This document shows, piece by piece, positions 1-7,189 of a stretch of 25,017 bases of DNA. Source of the DNA: a virus; the IMG/VR virus record IMGVR_UViG_3300042885_000034, positions 1 to 25,017 of that record. One strand, 5' to 3'. The notes beneath the pieces were generated by a model. The model had not been told where the DNA came from. It saw only the letters and a program-made list of their open reading frames with translations, and did not search any database. The position numbers and the translations under genes were made by a program. Numbering within the stretch: the first letter of the stretch is position 1; each line of letters begins with the position of its first letter.

Positions 1-663
1 CGGGTCGGCTTCGCCTCTGAAGACGTTGACCAATCAATCTGTAAAGCTAGGGTTGATTCATTCATCAACGATCTTATGATCGGGGCTGAGGTCATCACCG
101 CACAGGGTTGGATTACTACGGCTGTTAGCCAGCTTAACTTTCGTTCTCAAATTGCAAAGACATTGCCGTATAAAGGAAACCGAACTGCTTCTAAACCTAA
201 GTATTATGATTTCATTCGTAGCTATCTATGCAGCATCGGGTTCAAGATAGCAATCAACAACGAAGCTGACGATGAGATTTCGATTGAAGCTTCGCAGAAT
301 CGTGACGAAGTTGTCATCTGTTCCATTGATAAGGACTTGCGTCAAGTACCGGGATGGCATTATAATTTCGTTACCAAGAAGATGGACTATGTAGAAGACG
401 AAGAAGGTAACCGTAATTTTTATACTCAGATCCTTACCGGTGACAGGGTTGATAACATCCCCGGAGTTGGTGGAATCGGACCTGTAAAGGCTGAGAAGAT
501 TCTTCGTGAGTGTACGACTGATTATCAAATGTATATGGCAGTGCTTTCTACATACTTTGACAAGCTAGATGATGTTGACAAAGCTAGAGAAGCCGTGTTA
601 GAAAGAGGACAGTTGCTTTGGATGCAGCGTGAACCTAATCAGATTTGGACCCCACCTAAATAA
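1..663 (+). CDS. 5'-3' exonuclease (T5/T7 flap-nuclease family), 5' end cut by window
   Basis: The frame is open from base 1, so this is the C-terminal 220 residues of a longer protein; the ATG at 76 is internal. It probably removes 5' ends and flaps (RNA primers, host DNA) in replication and recombination. Visible family motifs are EADDEIS (acidic metal-binding residues, around 250-290), SIDKDLRQVPG (around 320-350) and GDRVDNIPGVGGIGP followed by KAEKIL (around 440-510), which is the helix-3-turn-helix DNA-binding element of PolI-type 5' nucleases. The first acidic residues of the active site must lie upstream of the window. It heads the visible replication/nucleotide operon and is followed after 9 bases by the next gene with an AAAGGA ribosome site. 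Confidence 0.88.
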   Translation, partial: RVGFASEDVDQSICKARVDSFINDLMIGAEVITAQGWITTAVSQLNFRSQIAKTLPYKGNRTASKPKYYDFIRSYLCSIGFKIAINNEADDEISIEASQNRDEVVICSIDKDLRQVPGWHYNFVTKKMDYVEDEEGNRNFYTQILTGDRVDNIPGVGGIGPVKAEKILRECTTDYQMYMAVLSTYFDKLDDVDKAREAVLERGQLLWMQREPNQIWTPPK

Positions 664-672
664 AGGATTGAT

Positions 673-975
673 ATGACCCAAGAAATTAACTTTGAGAAAG
701 GCTTTCACGATGTTGTGGAAGGTGTCTCGGCCATCGGTGTGTCGATGATTCACTTCGCTCAGAAACTCGACGGCATGAACAAAGATGAAATGAGCGAGTT
801 CGACAAAGGCCGTGTTGCTGGTGCTGAGATGGTTACGGAGATGGTTCGTGACAGCGTTCTGATGGTGCTTAAATCGGTTGAGTCTATCCTTATGGCTGTA
901 CTGCCTGAGGAAGACCGGGAAGAGGCTGCACGGGCTTTTAATCGTATGTCCGGCACCGACGAAGCTGTTCAATAA
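673..975 (+). CDS. Hypothetical 100-aa phage protein
   Basis: I do not recognise a family. The protein is 100 residues, Met- and acid-rich, and mostly predicted helical by eye (two long stretches around residues 10-35 and 45-85, with no Pro until about 76). There is no signal peptide or membrane segment. AAAGGA lies 6 bases before the ATG, and the stop codon shares a base with the start of the HNH gene (TAATG), so it is translated as part of the operon. Its place between exonuclease and HNH/ThyX suggests an accessory role in DNA metabolism, but this is only positional. Confidence 0.75.
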   Translation: MTQEINFEKGFHDVVEGVSAIGVSMIHFAQKLDGMNKDEMSEFDKGRVAGAEMVTEMVRDSVLMVLKSVESILMAVLPEEDREEAARAFNRMSGTDEAVQ

Positions 976-1601
976 TGCGGACACCGGCGAAGAAAAGCCG
1001 GTTGCAGCCTTTCCGCGTTTACGAGACTAAAACAAAAGTTGATGAATTTGGTAGGGAATGCACCCGATGCGGTGAGTACAAAGACTGGACAAACTATCGT
1101 AAGAACAGTAATAACGTCACCGGGTATCAAGAAACATGCAAACAATGTCGTAAAGAAAATCGTAGCAAGCGAGACATAAAGAAAGAGAAGACTACAGCAA
1201 AGCTGAAACGTCAAGCGTTAAAAAAGCTTGATCCGTTTCTAGTTAAAGCTAGAGATCTTAGGAGTCGTCTTCTAAGCCGGTTCTCTGTGGAACAACAAGC
1301 TCACAAGCAGACAACCCCGACCACTACCGAACTTTATGATTGGTTAAAAGGAAGCGATCTTAGATGTGTGTACTCAGGAATGCAGTTAACAATTGACAAT
1401 ATAACTGTTGACCACCGTACTCCAATTGCTAGGGGCGGTACAAATGAACTGACTAACTTGGCTATCTGTAGTCATCACATGAACACTGCCAAAGGAAGCA
1501 TGACAGAGTATGAATTCCGAGTCCTGTTGGAGCTTATCTCCGGATGGGATGATAAAGGCGCAAGCCTGCTTAAACGACTTAAACAAGGACATTTCGGATG
1601 A
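975..1601 (+). CDS. HNH endonuclease with N-terminal zinc ribbon
   Basis: A 208-residue DNA-cutting enzyme, probably a free-standing homing-type HNH nuclease. Residues 29-58 carry two CxxC knuckles (C29/C32 and C55/C58), a zinc ribbon often found before phage HNH domains. A basic linker (60-105) follows. The HNH core is at about 130-175: CVYSG, then VDHRTPIARGG (D146-H147), N161 in TNLAICSHHMN, and H167/H168. The start overlaps the previous stop by one base and its TGA overlaps the ThyX ATG (ATGA), so it sits inside the operon without disturbing it. Homing would be the family role; a packaging or host-DNA role is possible. Confidence 0.9.
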   Translation: MRTPAKKSRLQPFRVYETKTKVDEFGRECTRCGEYKDWTNYRKNSNNVTGYQETCKQCRKENRSKRDIKKEKTTAKLKRQALKKLDPFLVKARDLRSRLLSRFSVEQQAHKQTTPTTTELYDWLKGSDLRCVYSGMQLTIDNITVDHRTPIARGGTNELTNLAICSHHMNTAKGSMTEYEFRVLLELISGWDDKGASLLKRLKQGHFG

Positions 1602-2278
1602 AGATTGTTCATCATTCTAAAGTGGAGTTGATTGATTGGATGGGAGATGATCTCCGTACCGTCAATGCAGCCCGTGTAAGTTTCTCGAAAGAATCGGAAT
1701 GGAAAGAGGATGGTGAAGATGCAGTGCTTAACGATAAAGACGTTAAACTCATTAGCTATCTTGGTAAACACGGACACTGGACTCCCTTCGCTCACAACTT
1801 CGTTGCATTCCGTATTTCTGCACCGGTCTTTGTGGCACGGCAACTGGTTAAGCATCAAGTCGGTCTTGTGTGGAATGAAGTCAGTAGGCGGTATGTTGAT
1901 GATGAACCTGAGTTCTATATTCCTAAAGAATGGCGTGGCCGTCCTAAGAACAGTAAACAAGGAAGCGACGGTATTCTTAAAGATGAACAACCCGGCCTAC
2001 ATTTGAGTATGGCAGCAACCGCCAGTAGTAAATGTTCTTTGATGGCTTACAACGACCTTCTAGAAGCGGGAGTGGCACCGGAACAAGCTCGGATGGTTCT
2101 GCCTCAGAATACGATGACTGAATGGTATTGGAGTGGTTCGTTGATGGCTTTTGCCCGTGTCTGTAAACAACGTCTAGACCCTCACGCACAAGCCGAGACT
2201 CGGGAAGTTGCGGAAGGGATTGATAAAGAATGCGCTGACCTGTTCCCTGTGAGTTGGTCTGCACTTAAAGGAGAATGA
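1598..2278 (+). CDS. thyX: Flavin-dependent thymidylate synthase ThyX
   Basis: A 226-residue enzyme that makes dTMP from dUMP using FAD, NADPH and methylene-tetrahydrofolate. Recognised from HWTPFAHNF (60-68), the ThyX signature region KHQVGLVWNEVSRRY (85-99), ARMVLPQN (164-171) and the C-terminal RLDPHAQAETR (192-202), in family order and at the usual length. The signature departs from the common RHRxxSxNExSxRY form: the first basic triplet reads KHQ, and N93-E94 lies one residue further along than in the form I recall. NE, S96 and R98-Y99 are kept. The start is fixed by AAGGAC upstream and the ATGA overlap. It works with the MazG-type enzymes and RNR of this operon to supply dNTPs. Confidence 0.93.
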   Translation: MKIVHHSKVELIDWMGDDLRTVNAARVSFSKESEWKEDGEDAVLNDKDVKLISYLGKHGHWTPFAHNFVAFRISAPVFVARQLVKHQVGLVWNEVSRRYVDDEPEFYIPKEWRGRPKNSKQGSDGILKDEQPGLHLSMAATASSKCSLMAYNDLLEAGVAPEQARMVLPQNTMTEWYWSGSLMAFARVCKQRLDPHAQAETREVAEGIDKECADLFPVSWSALKGE

Positions 2279-2279
2279 A

Positions 2280-2522
2280 ATGATTGTCGCTTTTCTTGAT
2301 TGTGGTGATATCAGTGCCCCGACTAATTTCGCTGACCTGCTGAACCCCGCTTCGTGTAACAGCGCTAGGCTTGTTGCTTTCTATCCGGATCGCAAAGCTC
2401 TTCTTCACGAACTGGATACTGAGAAGCTTTCTCTTCGTGATAAGGAAGAACTTGTCTTTGTTGAAAATGGTAAGTTCTTCAAAGTCCGTCAATCTCAACA
2501 GTTTAAAATCGTTCCTGTCTAA
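2280..2522 (+). CDS. Hypothetical 80-aa protein
   Basis: Unrecognised. The product has 80 residues, mixed alpha/beta by eye, with a short hydrophobic strand at the N-terminus (residues 1-6) and no convincing membrane helix. It starts one base after the ThyX stop with GGAG at 2270-2273, and its last base is the first base of the next ATG (TAATG), so it is coupled on both sides. Function is unknown; the context is nucleotide metabolism. Confidence 0.75.
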   Translation: MIVAFLDCGDISAPTNFADLLNPASCNSARLVAFYPDRKALLHELDTEKLSLRDKEELVFVENGKFFKVRQSQQFKIVPV

Positions 2523-3256
2523 TGAAAATTGCAGTCATCCCCGATGTGCAGAGCAAACCCGGAGTCAGTAGTAAGTTTCTGACTAATGTTGGTCGATACA
2601 TTGCAGAGAAAGAACCCGATGTAGTGATCTGCCTCGGGGACTTTGCAGACATGCCTAGTCTTTCTTCGTATGACAAGGGTAAGAAAGCTTTTGAAGGACG
2701 GCGCTACAAGAATGATATCGGTGCAGCCCGTGGTGCCATGGAGAATCTTATTGATGGCTTCTTGACAAACCCTCAATGGTATAGTAAAGTAGATCGTAAG
2801 ATGCTGATTGGCAACCACGAAGAAAGGATTCTTCGGGCCGTAAACAATCAATCTGAGCTAGAAGGACTCATTAGCTATGCTGACCTGCCTTATGAAGATT
2901 GGAAGGTGCATAATTTTCTTGACGTTGTTTCTGTTGGTGGCTGTGCCTTTAGCCACTATTTCACTAGTGGTCCCATGGGTCGGCCTGTGGGAACAGCCCA
3001 ACGACTATTGACAACGAAACATATGTCGTGTATAGCTGGTCATCAGCAAGGACGACAGATCGCTACAGCGTTTAAAGCCGATGGTAGTCCTCTTACTAGT
3101 ATCATCGCTGGTAGCTGCTACGAACACGATGAAGACTACATGGGACCACAAGGTAATCGTTACTGGCGTGGTATTCTGATGATGCATGAAGTCAAGAATG
3201 GTAGCTATGATGAGATGTTTGTCAGTCTCCCTTTTTTGAAAAAGAGGTTTAAATGA
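2522..3256 (+). CDS. Calcineurin-like metallophosphoesterase
   Basis: A 244-residue two-metal phosphoesterase. The motifs come in the right order: PDVQ (D8; the usual DxH His is Q10), CLGDFAD (GD at 39-40, D43), IGNHEER (GNHE 97-100), FSHYF (H145) and AGHQQGR (GH 173-174). These are the metal and catalytic residues of the calcineurin-like fold. The D-x-Q form of the first motif is, from memory, a known variant in phage enzymes. The substrate cannot be read from sequence: nucleotides, nucleic-acid ends or phosphoproteins are possible. It begins directly at the previous stop and overlaps the next gene by four bases (ATGA). Confidence 0.88.
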   Translation: MKIAVIPDVQSKPGVSSKFLTNVGRYIAEKEPDVVICLGDFADMPSLSSYDKGKKAFEGRRYKNDIGAARGAMENLIDGFLTNPQWYSKVDRKMLIGNHEERILRAVNNQSELEGLISYADLPYEDWKVHNFLDVVSVGGCAFSHYFTSGPMGRPVGTAQRLLTTKHMSCIAGHQQGRQIATAFKADGSPLTSIIAGSCYEHDEDYMGPQGNRYWRGILMMHEVKNGSYDEMFVSLPFLKKRFK

Positions 3257-3567
3257 AAACCAATACCCTTGTTAAGTACCGTTCCCGCAAGTTTCTGAAC
3301 CCTAGTCATGGTATGGCAGCTATCCAAGTTAGTGCCCACTACAATGAGTACGCTATGGGTCCTGATGATAGCAAGCTGACTCGTGAGATGGATGTTACTG
3401 TCGCTATCTCTGACTGTGGCGGAACTATCAATCTTGACTTCCACGCTTACAATGAGAAGGCCCGAGCAGCGCGTATAAAGAAAGTTAATCTCATTATTGA
3501 GGAACTTCTTGCTGTTCGTGAGGTTCTTGAGTCTGGGCCGGTAGGTACTAGGAAAGTGGAGGAATAA
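3253..3567 (+). CDS. Hypothetical 104-aa protein
   Basis: No family recognised. Residues 1-60 look beta-rich and residues 68-95 look like one amphipathic helix (KARAARIKKVNLIIEELLAV). The start overlaps the metallophosphoesterase by four bases and the stop shares a base with the MazG-like start (TAATG), so it is translated with the nucleotide-pool genes. There is no export signal. Confidence 0.75.
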   Translation: MKTNTLVKYRSRKFLNPSHGMAAIQVSAHYNEYAMGPDDSKLTREMDVTVAISDCGGTINLDFHAYNEKARAARIKKVNLIIEELLAVREVLESGPVGTRKVEE

Positions 3568-3884
3568 TGGATCTTAAAGACTATCAAGATAAGGCGTGGA
3601 GCTTCGCTATCGACACTGCTAAGAATCCTCGGTATGTGTCGGCTGGACTCATTGCTGAGGTTGGTGAGTTCTATGACATTGAAGCCAAGTATGTTCGTGA
3701 CGGTGGCGATGTTGTAGAGTTGGAGCGTAAAGCTAAGAAAGAACTTGGTGACATCCTGTGGTTCGTGGCTGCTAAAGCCAGTATTAATGGTTGGAACCTA
3801 CAAGAGATTGCTGAAGGTAATATCAGTAAACTCCAAGCTCGTAGAGATTTTGGGACCATTCAAGGCAGTGGAGATGACCGATGA
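3567..3884 (+). CDS. MazG-like nucleotide pyrophosphohydrolase
   Basis: A 105-residue all-helical all-alpha NTP pyrophosphatase. The Mg-binding pattern ExxE...ExxD is present as E31-V-G-E34 and E59-L-G-D62, followed by ILWFVAAKA and the C-terminal LQEIAEGNISKLQARR typical of phage MazG-like proteins. It would hydrolyse nucleoside triphosphates to monophosphates plus pyrophosphate, either cleaning the dNTP pool or lowering (p)ppGpp, as proposed for phage MazG. A GTGGAGG stretch precedes the ATG. Its end overlaps the next gene (ATGA), which belongs to another nucleotide diphosphohydrolase family, so the two form a pair. Confidence 0.88.
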   Translation: MDLKDYQDKAWSFAIDTAKNPRYVSAGLIAEVGEFYDIEAKYVRDGGDVVELERKAKKELGDILWFVAAKASINGWNLQEIAEGNISKLQARRDFGTIQGSGDDR

Positions 3885-4336
3885 CTATTCAACGATGCTT
3901 TCCTTGGAATGATCCTGACGATGGTAGAGACATCGAACCGATGCAGCTTCCCCGTACCCTCGGTGATGTCATTAACCGTATGCAGGAAGTGACGCAGCAC
4001 GGCACCTACAATGCTGAGGGTCGTGGTGTGAAGAATGACGCTGGTAAACCTAAATTCCACTTGCTTCCGTTCGACCTCATGGATGGGGAACAACGGGTGT
4101 GGGAGAAGGGTGCAGTGAAGTACGCGCCTAATCAATGGCGTAAAGGAATGCCGACAAGTCAAGCACTCAATGCTGCTATGCGGCATCTGACAGCTTATAT
4201 GTCGGGTGAAGACTTTGATCCGGAGACTGGTGAAGGACACCTTGACCATCTGATTTGTTGTGTTCGTATGGCTGAGAATACTCGACGAAACTACCCGGAA
4301 CTGGATGACCGTGTTAAGAGGGTAGAAGGAGAATAA
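3881..4336 (+). CDS. dATP/dGTP diphosphohydrolase-like protein (DUF5664/MazZ type)
   Basis: A 151-residue protein. The recognisable domain runs from residue 50 to 135: KNDAGKPKFHLLPFDL (51-66), WEKGAVKYAPNQWRKGM (74-90), RHLTAYMSGEDFDPETG (101-117) and HLDHLICC (120-127). From memory these match the family named dATP/dGTP diphosphohydrolase, whose best-known relatives include MazZ of phages with 2-aminoadenine (Z) DNA. That name is a family label and not proof of Z-DNA here: no purZ or datZ is visible in the window. It overlaps the MazG-like gene by four bases and is followed by the holin three bases on. Confidence 0.8.
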   Translation: MTIQRCFPWNDPDDGRDIEPMQLPRTLGDVINRMQEVTQHGTYNAEGRGVKNDAGKPKFHLLPFDLMDGEQRVWEKGAVKYAPNQWRKGMPTSQALNAAMRHLTAYMSGEDFDPETGEGHLDHLICCVRMAENTRRNYPELDDRVKRVEGE

Positions 4337-4339
4337 GAA

Positions 4340-4777
4340 ATGATTACAACACCGCTGGATGTAGTGCTAGGAGTAGGGGAAAAGATTATTGATCGTGTCT
4401 TTCCTGACAAAGTTAAACAAGAGAATGAACGGGCAGTAGCCCGTACCGCTATCCTATCCCTCAACCTAGATGAAACGAAGGCAATCCTTGATGTCGCCAA
4501 AGCAGAGACAGAAGGTCAACTGGATGTCAACAAGACCGAGGCGGCGAACGCGAATCTATTCGTATCGGGTTGGCGTCCCTTCATTGGTTGGGTCTGTGGC
4601 GCTGCTTTTGCTTACAAGTATTTTATTGCCCCTGTTCTCGTTACTGTTCTTTCTATCTATGGCATTCCTTTCGTTCTTCCGAGTATTGCATTGGATGAAA
4701 TGCTTCCGATCCTCCTAGGTATGCTTGGTCTAGGTGCTTTCCGGACGTATGAGAAAGTCCGTGGTGCTACTAAATGA
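4340..4777 (+). CDS. Holin, GTA-type three-transmembrane family
   Basis: A 145-residue inner-membrane protein that would open holes for the endolysin. It has a charged helical N-terminus (1-70), then the family core ANANLFVSGWRPFIGWV (69-85). Hydrophobic segments run at about 75-95, 97-117 and 118-135, ending in FRTYEKVRG. This matches the 3TM holin family first seen in gene-transfer-agent clusters. AAGGAGAATAAGAA precedes the ATG. Its site is odd: it lies among nucleotide-metabolism genes on the + strand, while the endolysin (7743-8258) is on the other strand at the end of the late operon, so the timing of the two is probably set separately. Confidence 0.87.
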   Translation: MITTPLDVVLGVGEKIIDRVFPDKVKQENERAVARTAILSLNLDETKAILDVAKAETEGQLDVNKTEAANANLFVSGWRPFIGWVCGAAFAYKYFIAPVLVTVLSIYGIPFVLPSIALDEMLPILLGMLGLGAFRTYEKVRGATK

Positions 4778-4974
4778 ACACGTTACGCGATCTTGTCCGC
4801 AGGCTGAAGAAGTACGATGAAGAAACAGTCATCGAACTACTTGACATCACTAGCGAAGATTTGGTATATCGGTTTGAGGATAAGATCGAAGAACGGTTTG
4901 AAGAGATTGAAGCATTCCTAGACGATGAAGTAGAAGAGATAGACTTTGATGACAATAACAATGAGGATTACTGA
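4774..4974 (+). CDS. Small strongly acidic conserved phage protein
   Basis: This protein has 66 residues, 25 of them Asp or Glu by my count against 8 Lys or Arg. The basic residues lie mainly in the first 13 positions and the tail (50-65) is almost purely acidic. The central LLDITSEDLVYRFEDKIEE segment recalls a small protein widespread in podoviruses, of unknown function. It overlaps the holin stop and the RNR start, so it is translationally coupled to both. A DNA-mimic or protein-binding role is possible from the charge, but nothing more can be said. Confidence 0.78.
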   Translation: MNTLRDLVRRLKKYDEETVIELLDITSEDLVYRFEDKIEERFEEIEAFLDDEVEEIDFDDNNNEDY

Positions 4975-6641
4975 TGGAAATGAAACGATTTAGGACTGAG
5001 CTTGGAGAGAATATTTTTAGGTTTAAGTATGCCCAGGGTGTAAGCGACACCTGGGATGCACTTGTGGATCGAATGATTGAGGATGTCTGTGGTACTCGTA
5101 ATGGTACTCAAAGTGCTCTAATGTCTGAGGATGATCGGAAACAACTTGCCATCTACATTAAAGAGATGAAGTTTATTCCGGGTGGTCGCTACCTATACTA
5201 TGCAGGACGGCAGTTCAAGGCTTGGAATAACTGCTATCTTCTTCGTGCTGAGGAAGACACCCGTGAAGAGTGGTCTAACGTCACTCACAGGGCGATGTCG
5301 TGTCTAATGACTGGTGGTGGCATTGGTATTGACTACAGCCGTCTACGGCCTGCTGGAAGGGCTCTAAAGCGTACTGGTGGCAAAGCTAGTGGTCCGCTGC
5401 CTCTGATGTACGCTATCAATGAAATCGGTCGTAACGTCATGCAGGGCGGTAGCCGCCGCAGTGCCATCTATGCGTCGCTGAACTGGACCCATGAAGACAG
5501 TCCTATGTTCCTGACTGCAAAGAACTGGAAAGAACAGACTGTTGCTCCCGGTGTGTCGGTGTGGGATGCTAAGAATCATAACTTCAATTATCCTGCTCAG
5601 ATGGATATGACCAACATCAGTCTGAACTATGATGATGAATGGCTCAATGATCCTGACCGTGCCAGTCATCCGACGTTCCTTAAGAATGTGCGGCAGGCTA
5701 TGGAGACTGGTGAGCCGGGGTTCAGCTTTAACTTTGGATTGAAACAGAATGAGACTCTTAGAAATGCATGTACTGAGGTTACTTCTGAAGATGATTCCGA
5801 TGTATGCAACCTTGGTTCGATTAATATGGCGAACATCGACTCGCTTTCCGAGTTCGAGAATGTTGTCCGTCTTGGCTCGATGTTCTTGGTCTGTGGAACA
5901 GTCCGCGCGGATCTTCCTTATGACAAGGTTTATAAGGTGCGTGAAAAGAATCGACGCCTAGGTCTTGGACTGATGGGTATTCATGAGTGGCTTATTAAGC
6001 GAGGTAAGCGATACGAAGTTGACGATGATCTACACCAGTGGCTTGTGGTCTATCGTAATGAAAGCGAGCGTGCAGCACGGGAACATTGTGACCGATTCTA
6101 CCTCAGCCATCCCGTCGCCTTCCGTGCAATCGCTCCCACCGGCACTATTGGAATCCTTGCAGGCACTACAACTGGAATTGAGCCGCTGTTTGCTGTCGCA
6201 TACAAGCGTCGATTCCTTACTGACGGAACTAAATGGCGCTATCAGTTTGTCGTGGACGGTGCAGCCGAACGAATGATTGCTGAGTATGGTGCAAAGCCTG
6301 AGCAGCTTGAGTCTGCCTCGGACCTAGCAGCAGACCCGGAGCGTCGGATCAAGTTCCAAGCTGACATTCAAGACTATGTTGATATGTCTATCAGTTCGAC
6401 TATTAATCTTCCTTCGTGGGATACAGAACACAACAATGAAGGACTGGTGAATGGTTTCGCTGCAACGCTGTCGAAGTATGCTCATCGGCTGCGTGGCTTC
6501 ACCTGCTATCCGGATGGTAGTCGTGGTGGTCAACCAATCACTCCGGTTCCGTATGACGAAGCACGGTACCACAAAGGCGTTATTTATGATGAAGTCGACT
6601 TGTGTGAACTAAGCGGTAAGGGTGGTAGCTGCGGTGTCTGA
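4974..6641 (+). CDS. nrdJ: Class II (adenosylcobalamin-dependent) ribonucleotide reductase
   Basis: A 555-residue single-subunit RNR that makes deoxyribonucleotides using a B12 radical. Seen: NNCYLL with redox C87, MTGGGIGIDYSRLRP (112-126), the active-site triad N264-A-C266-T-E268, the partner cysteine in CNLGSIN (C278), LGLGLMG (329-335), the substrate-phosphate loop PTGTIGILAGTTTG (388-401), SISSTINLP (472-480) and a C-terminal cysteine pair (C544, C553) for reduction. There is no ATP-cone and no neighbouring NrdB- or NrdD-activase-like gene, which together with the length points to class II. No B12-binding sequence can be checked by eye. It overlaps the acidic gene before it and the GTG-start gene after it. 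Confidence 0.92.
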   Translation: MEMKRFRTELGENIFRFKYAQGVSDTWDALVDRMIEDVCGTRNGTQSALMSEDDRKQLAIYIKEMKFIPGGRYLYYAGRQFKAWNNCYLLRAEEDTREEWSNVTHRAMSCLMTGGGIGIDYSRLRPAGRALKRTGGKASGPLPLMYAINEIGRNVMQGGSRRSAIYASLNWTHEDSPMFLTAKNWKEQTVAPGVSVWDAKNHNFNYPAQMDMTNISLNYDDEWLNDPDRASHPTFLKNVRQAMETGEPGFSFNFGLKQNETLRNACTEVTSEDDSDVCNLGSINMANIDSLSEFENVVRLGSMFLVCGTVRADLPYDKVYKVREKNRRLGLGLMGIHEWLIKRGKRYEVDDDLHQWLVVYRNESERAAREHCDRFYLSHPVAFRAIAPTGTIGILAGTTTGIEPLFAVAYKRRFLTDGTKWRYQFVVDGAAERMIAEYGAKPEQLESASDLAADPERRIKFQADIQDYVDMSISSTINLPSWDTEHNNEGLVNGFAATLSKYAHRLRGFTCYPDGSRGGQPITPVPYDEARYHKGVIYDEVDLCELSGKGGSCGV

Positions 6642-6795
6642 CACAGAAAAACTTAAGAAGGAATTGGAGGAGGTCACTTCAAAGTTGGAGACAGTTCGTT
6701 CTATCATTAGAACTAGCCTTTCTTACCACTCCAGCTTCCATCTTATTTCTAAGGATGACATGGCTAGTTTGAAAGTAGTGCTAAATATCTCTTGA
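6634..6795 (+). CDS. Small 53-aa protein, GTG start, overlaps RNR end
   Basis: The frame opens at GTG 6634, eight bases inside the RNR gene, and closes with TGA at 6793-6795. GGTAAGGGTGG lies upstream as a possible ribosome site. The product begins MSDTEKLKKELEEVTSKLETV, a short charged coiled-coil-like helix with Leu/Val spacing, then a Ser-rich middle and SKDDMASLKVVLNIS. No family is recognised. The overlapping start and the helical composition favour a real gene, since the rest of the operon is packed the same way. Its stop codon lies inside the -35 box of the following promoter. Confidence 0.55.
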   Translation: MSDTEKLKKELEEVTSKLETVRSIIRTSLSYHSSFHLISKDDMASLKVVLNIS

Positions 6796-6820
6796 CAATG
6801 CCCCCGAAAGGGGGTACTAT
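6792..6820 (+). promoter_or_regulatory. Sigma-70-like promoter with hairpin spacer
   Basis: TTGACA (6792-6797), a 17-base spacer, then TACTAT (6815-6820): a perfect -35 and a 5/6 -10 at ideal spacing. The spacer contains the perfect inverted repeat CCCCC-GAAA-GGGGG (6801-6814). Initiation would be near 6827, about 25 bases before the start of the 84-aa gene, and would also feed the tRNA cluster. Confidence 0.72.
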
Positions 6821-6852
6821 CTAATCTGTTCAAACCCACAAGGAGAATTTGA

Positions 6853-7107
6853 ATGTTTATGATCCAACGATTTGGTAAGACTGTTAAGACCTTTGGTACT
6901 GCTGCAATGTCGTATGAGGAAGCTCGTTCCGCCATTCGTCGGCATATCCGCAAGAACAAGAATCAGCTTGAAGCTCAGATGGAGTCGCGTCGCTTGCGTC
7001 GCATCGATAAGTGGACTCGTGCCTTCTATGACTTCCTTGCTGGTGAGTTCAGGCACCGTAATCCTGCTATTCAATCTTACGGCTATAGTATCAAGAAGGT
7101 TGCTTAA
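6853..7107 (+). CDS. Small basic protein ahead of the tRNA cluster
   Basis: A product of 84 residues, rich in Arg and Lys (for example RRHIRKNKNQ at 29-38 and RRLRRIDKW at 46-54), mostly helical by eye. AAGGAG (6840-6845) lies seven bases before the ATG, and a second in-frame ATG two codons on is less well placed. It is the first gene after the 6792-6820 promoter and ends eight bases before tRNA-Thr, so it is expected to be made on the same transcript as the tRNAs. The charge suggests nucleic-acid binding; no family is recognised. Confidence 0.78.
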   Translation: MFMIQRFGKTVKTFGTAAMSYEEARSAIRRHIRKNKNQLEAQMESRRLRRIDKWTRAFYDFLAGEFRHRNPAIQSYGYSIKKVA

Positions 7108-7114
7108 GATTTAA

Positions 7115-7189
7115 GCTGCTGTAGCTCAGTGGTAGAGCAATACTCTTGTAAAGTATAGGCCGTGGGTTCAATTCCTACCAGCAGCTCCA
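7115..7189 (+). tRNA. tRNA-Thr (UGU)
   Basis: Acceptor GCTGCTG pairs with CAGCAGC. The D-stem is GCTC/GAGC, and the anticodon stem ATACT/AGTAT holds the loop CTTGTAA (anticodon TGT, reads ACA). The T-arm is GTGGG-TTCAATT-CCTAC. CCA is encoded (7187-7189). Confidence 0.92.

Noticed and set aside
598-984. Leftward 128-codon frame near the left end
   Set aside because: Overlaps exonuclease and the 100-aa gene completely, which are coupled and carry ribosome sites.
6801-6814. CCCCC-GAAA-GGGGG as a terminator
   Set aside because: No T-run follows; the bases after it are a good -10 box.
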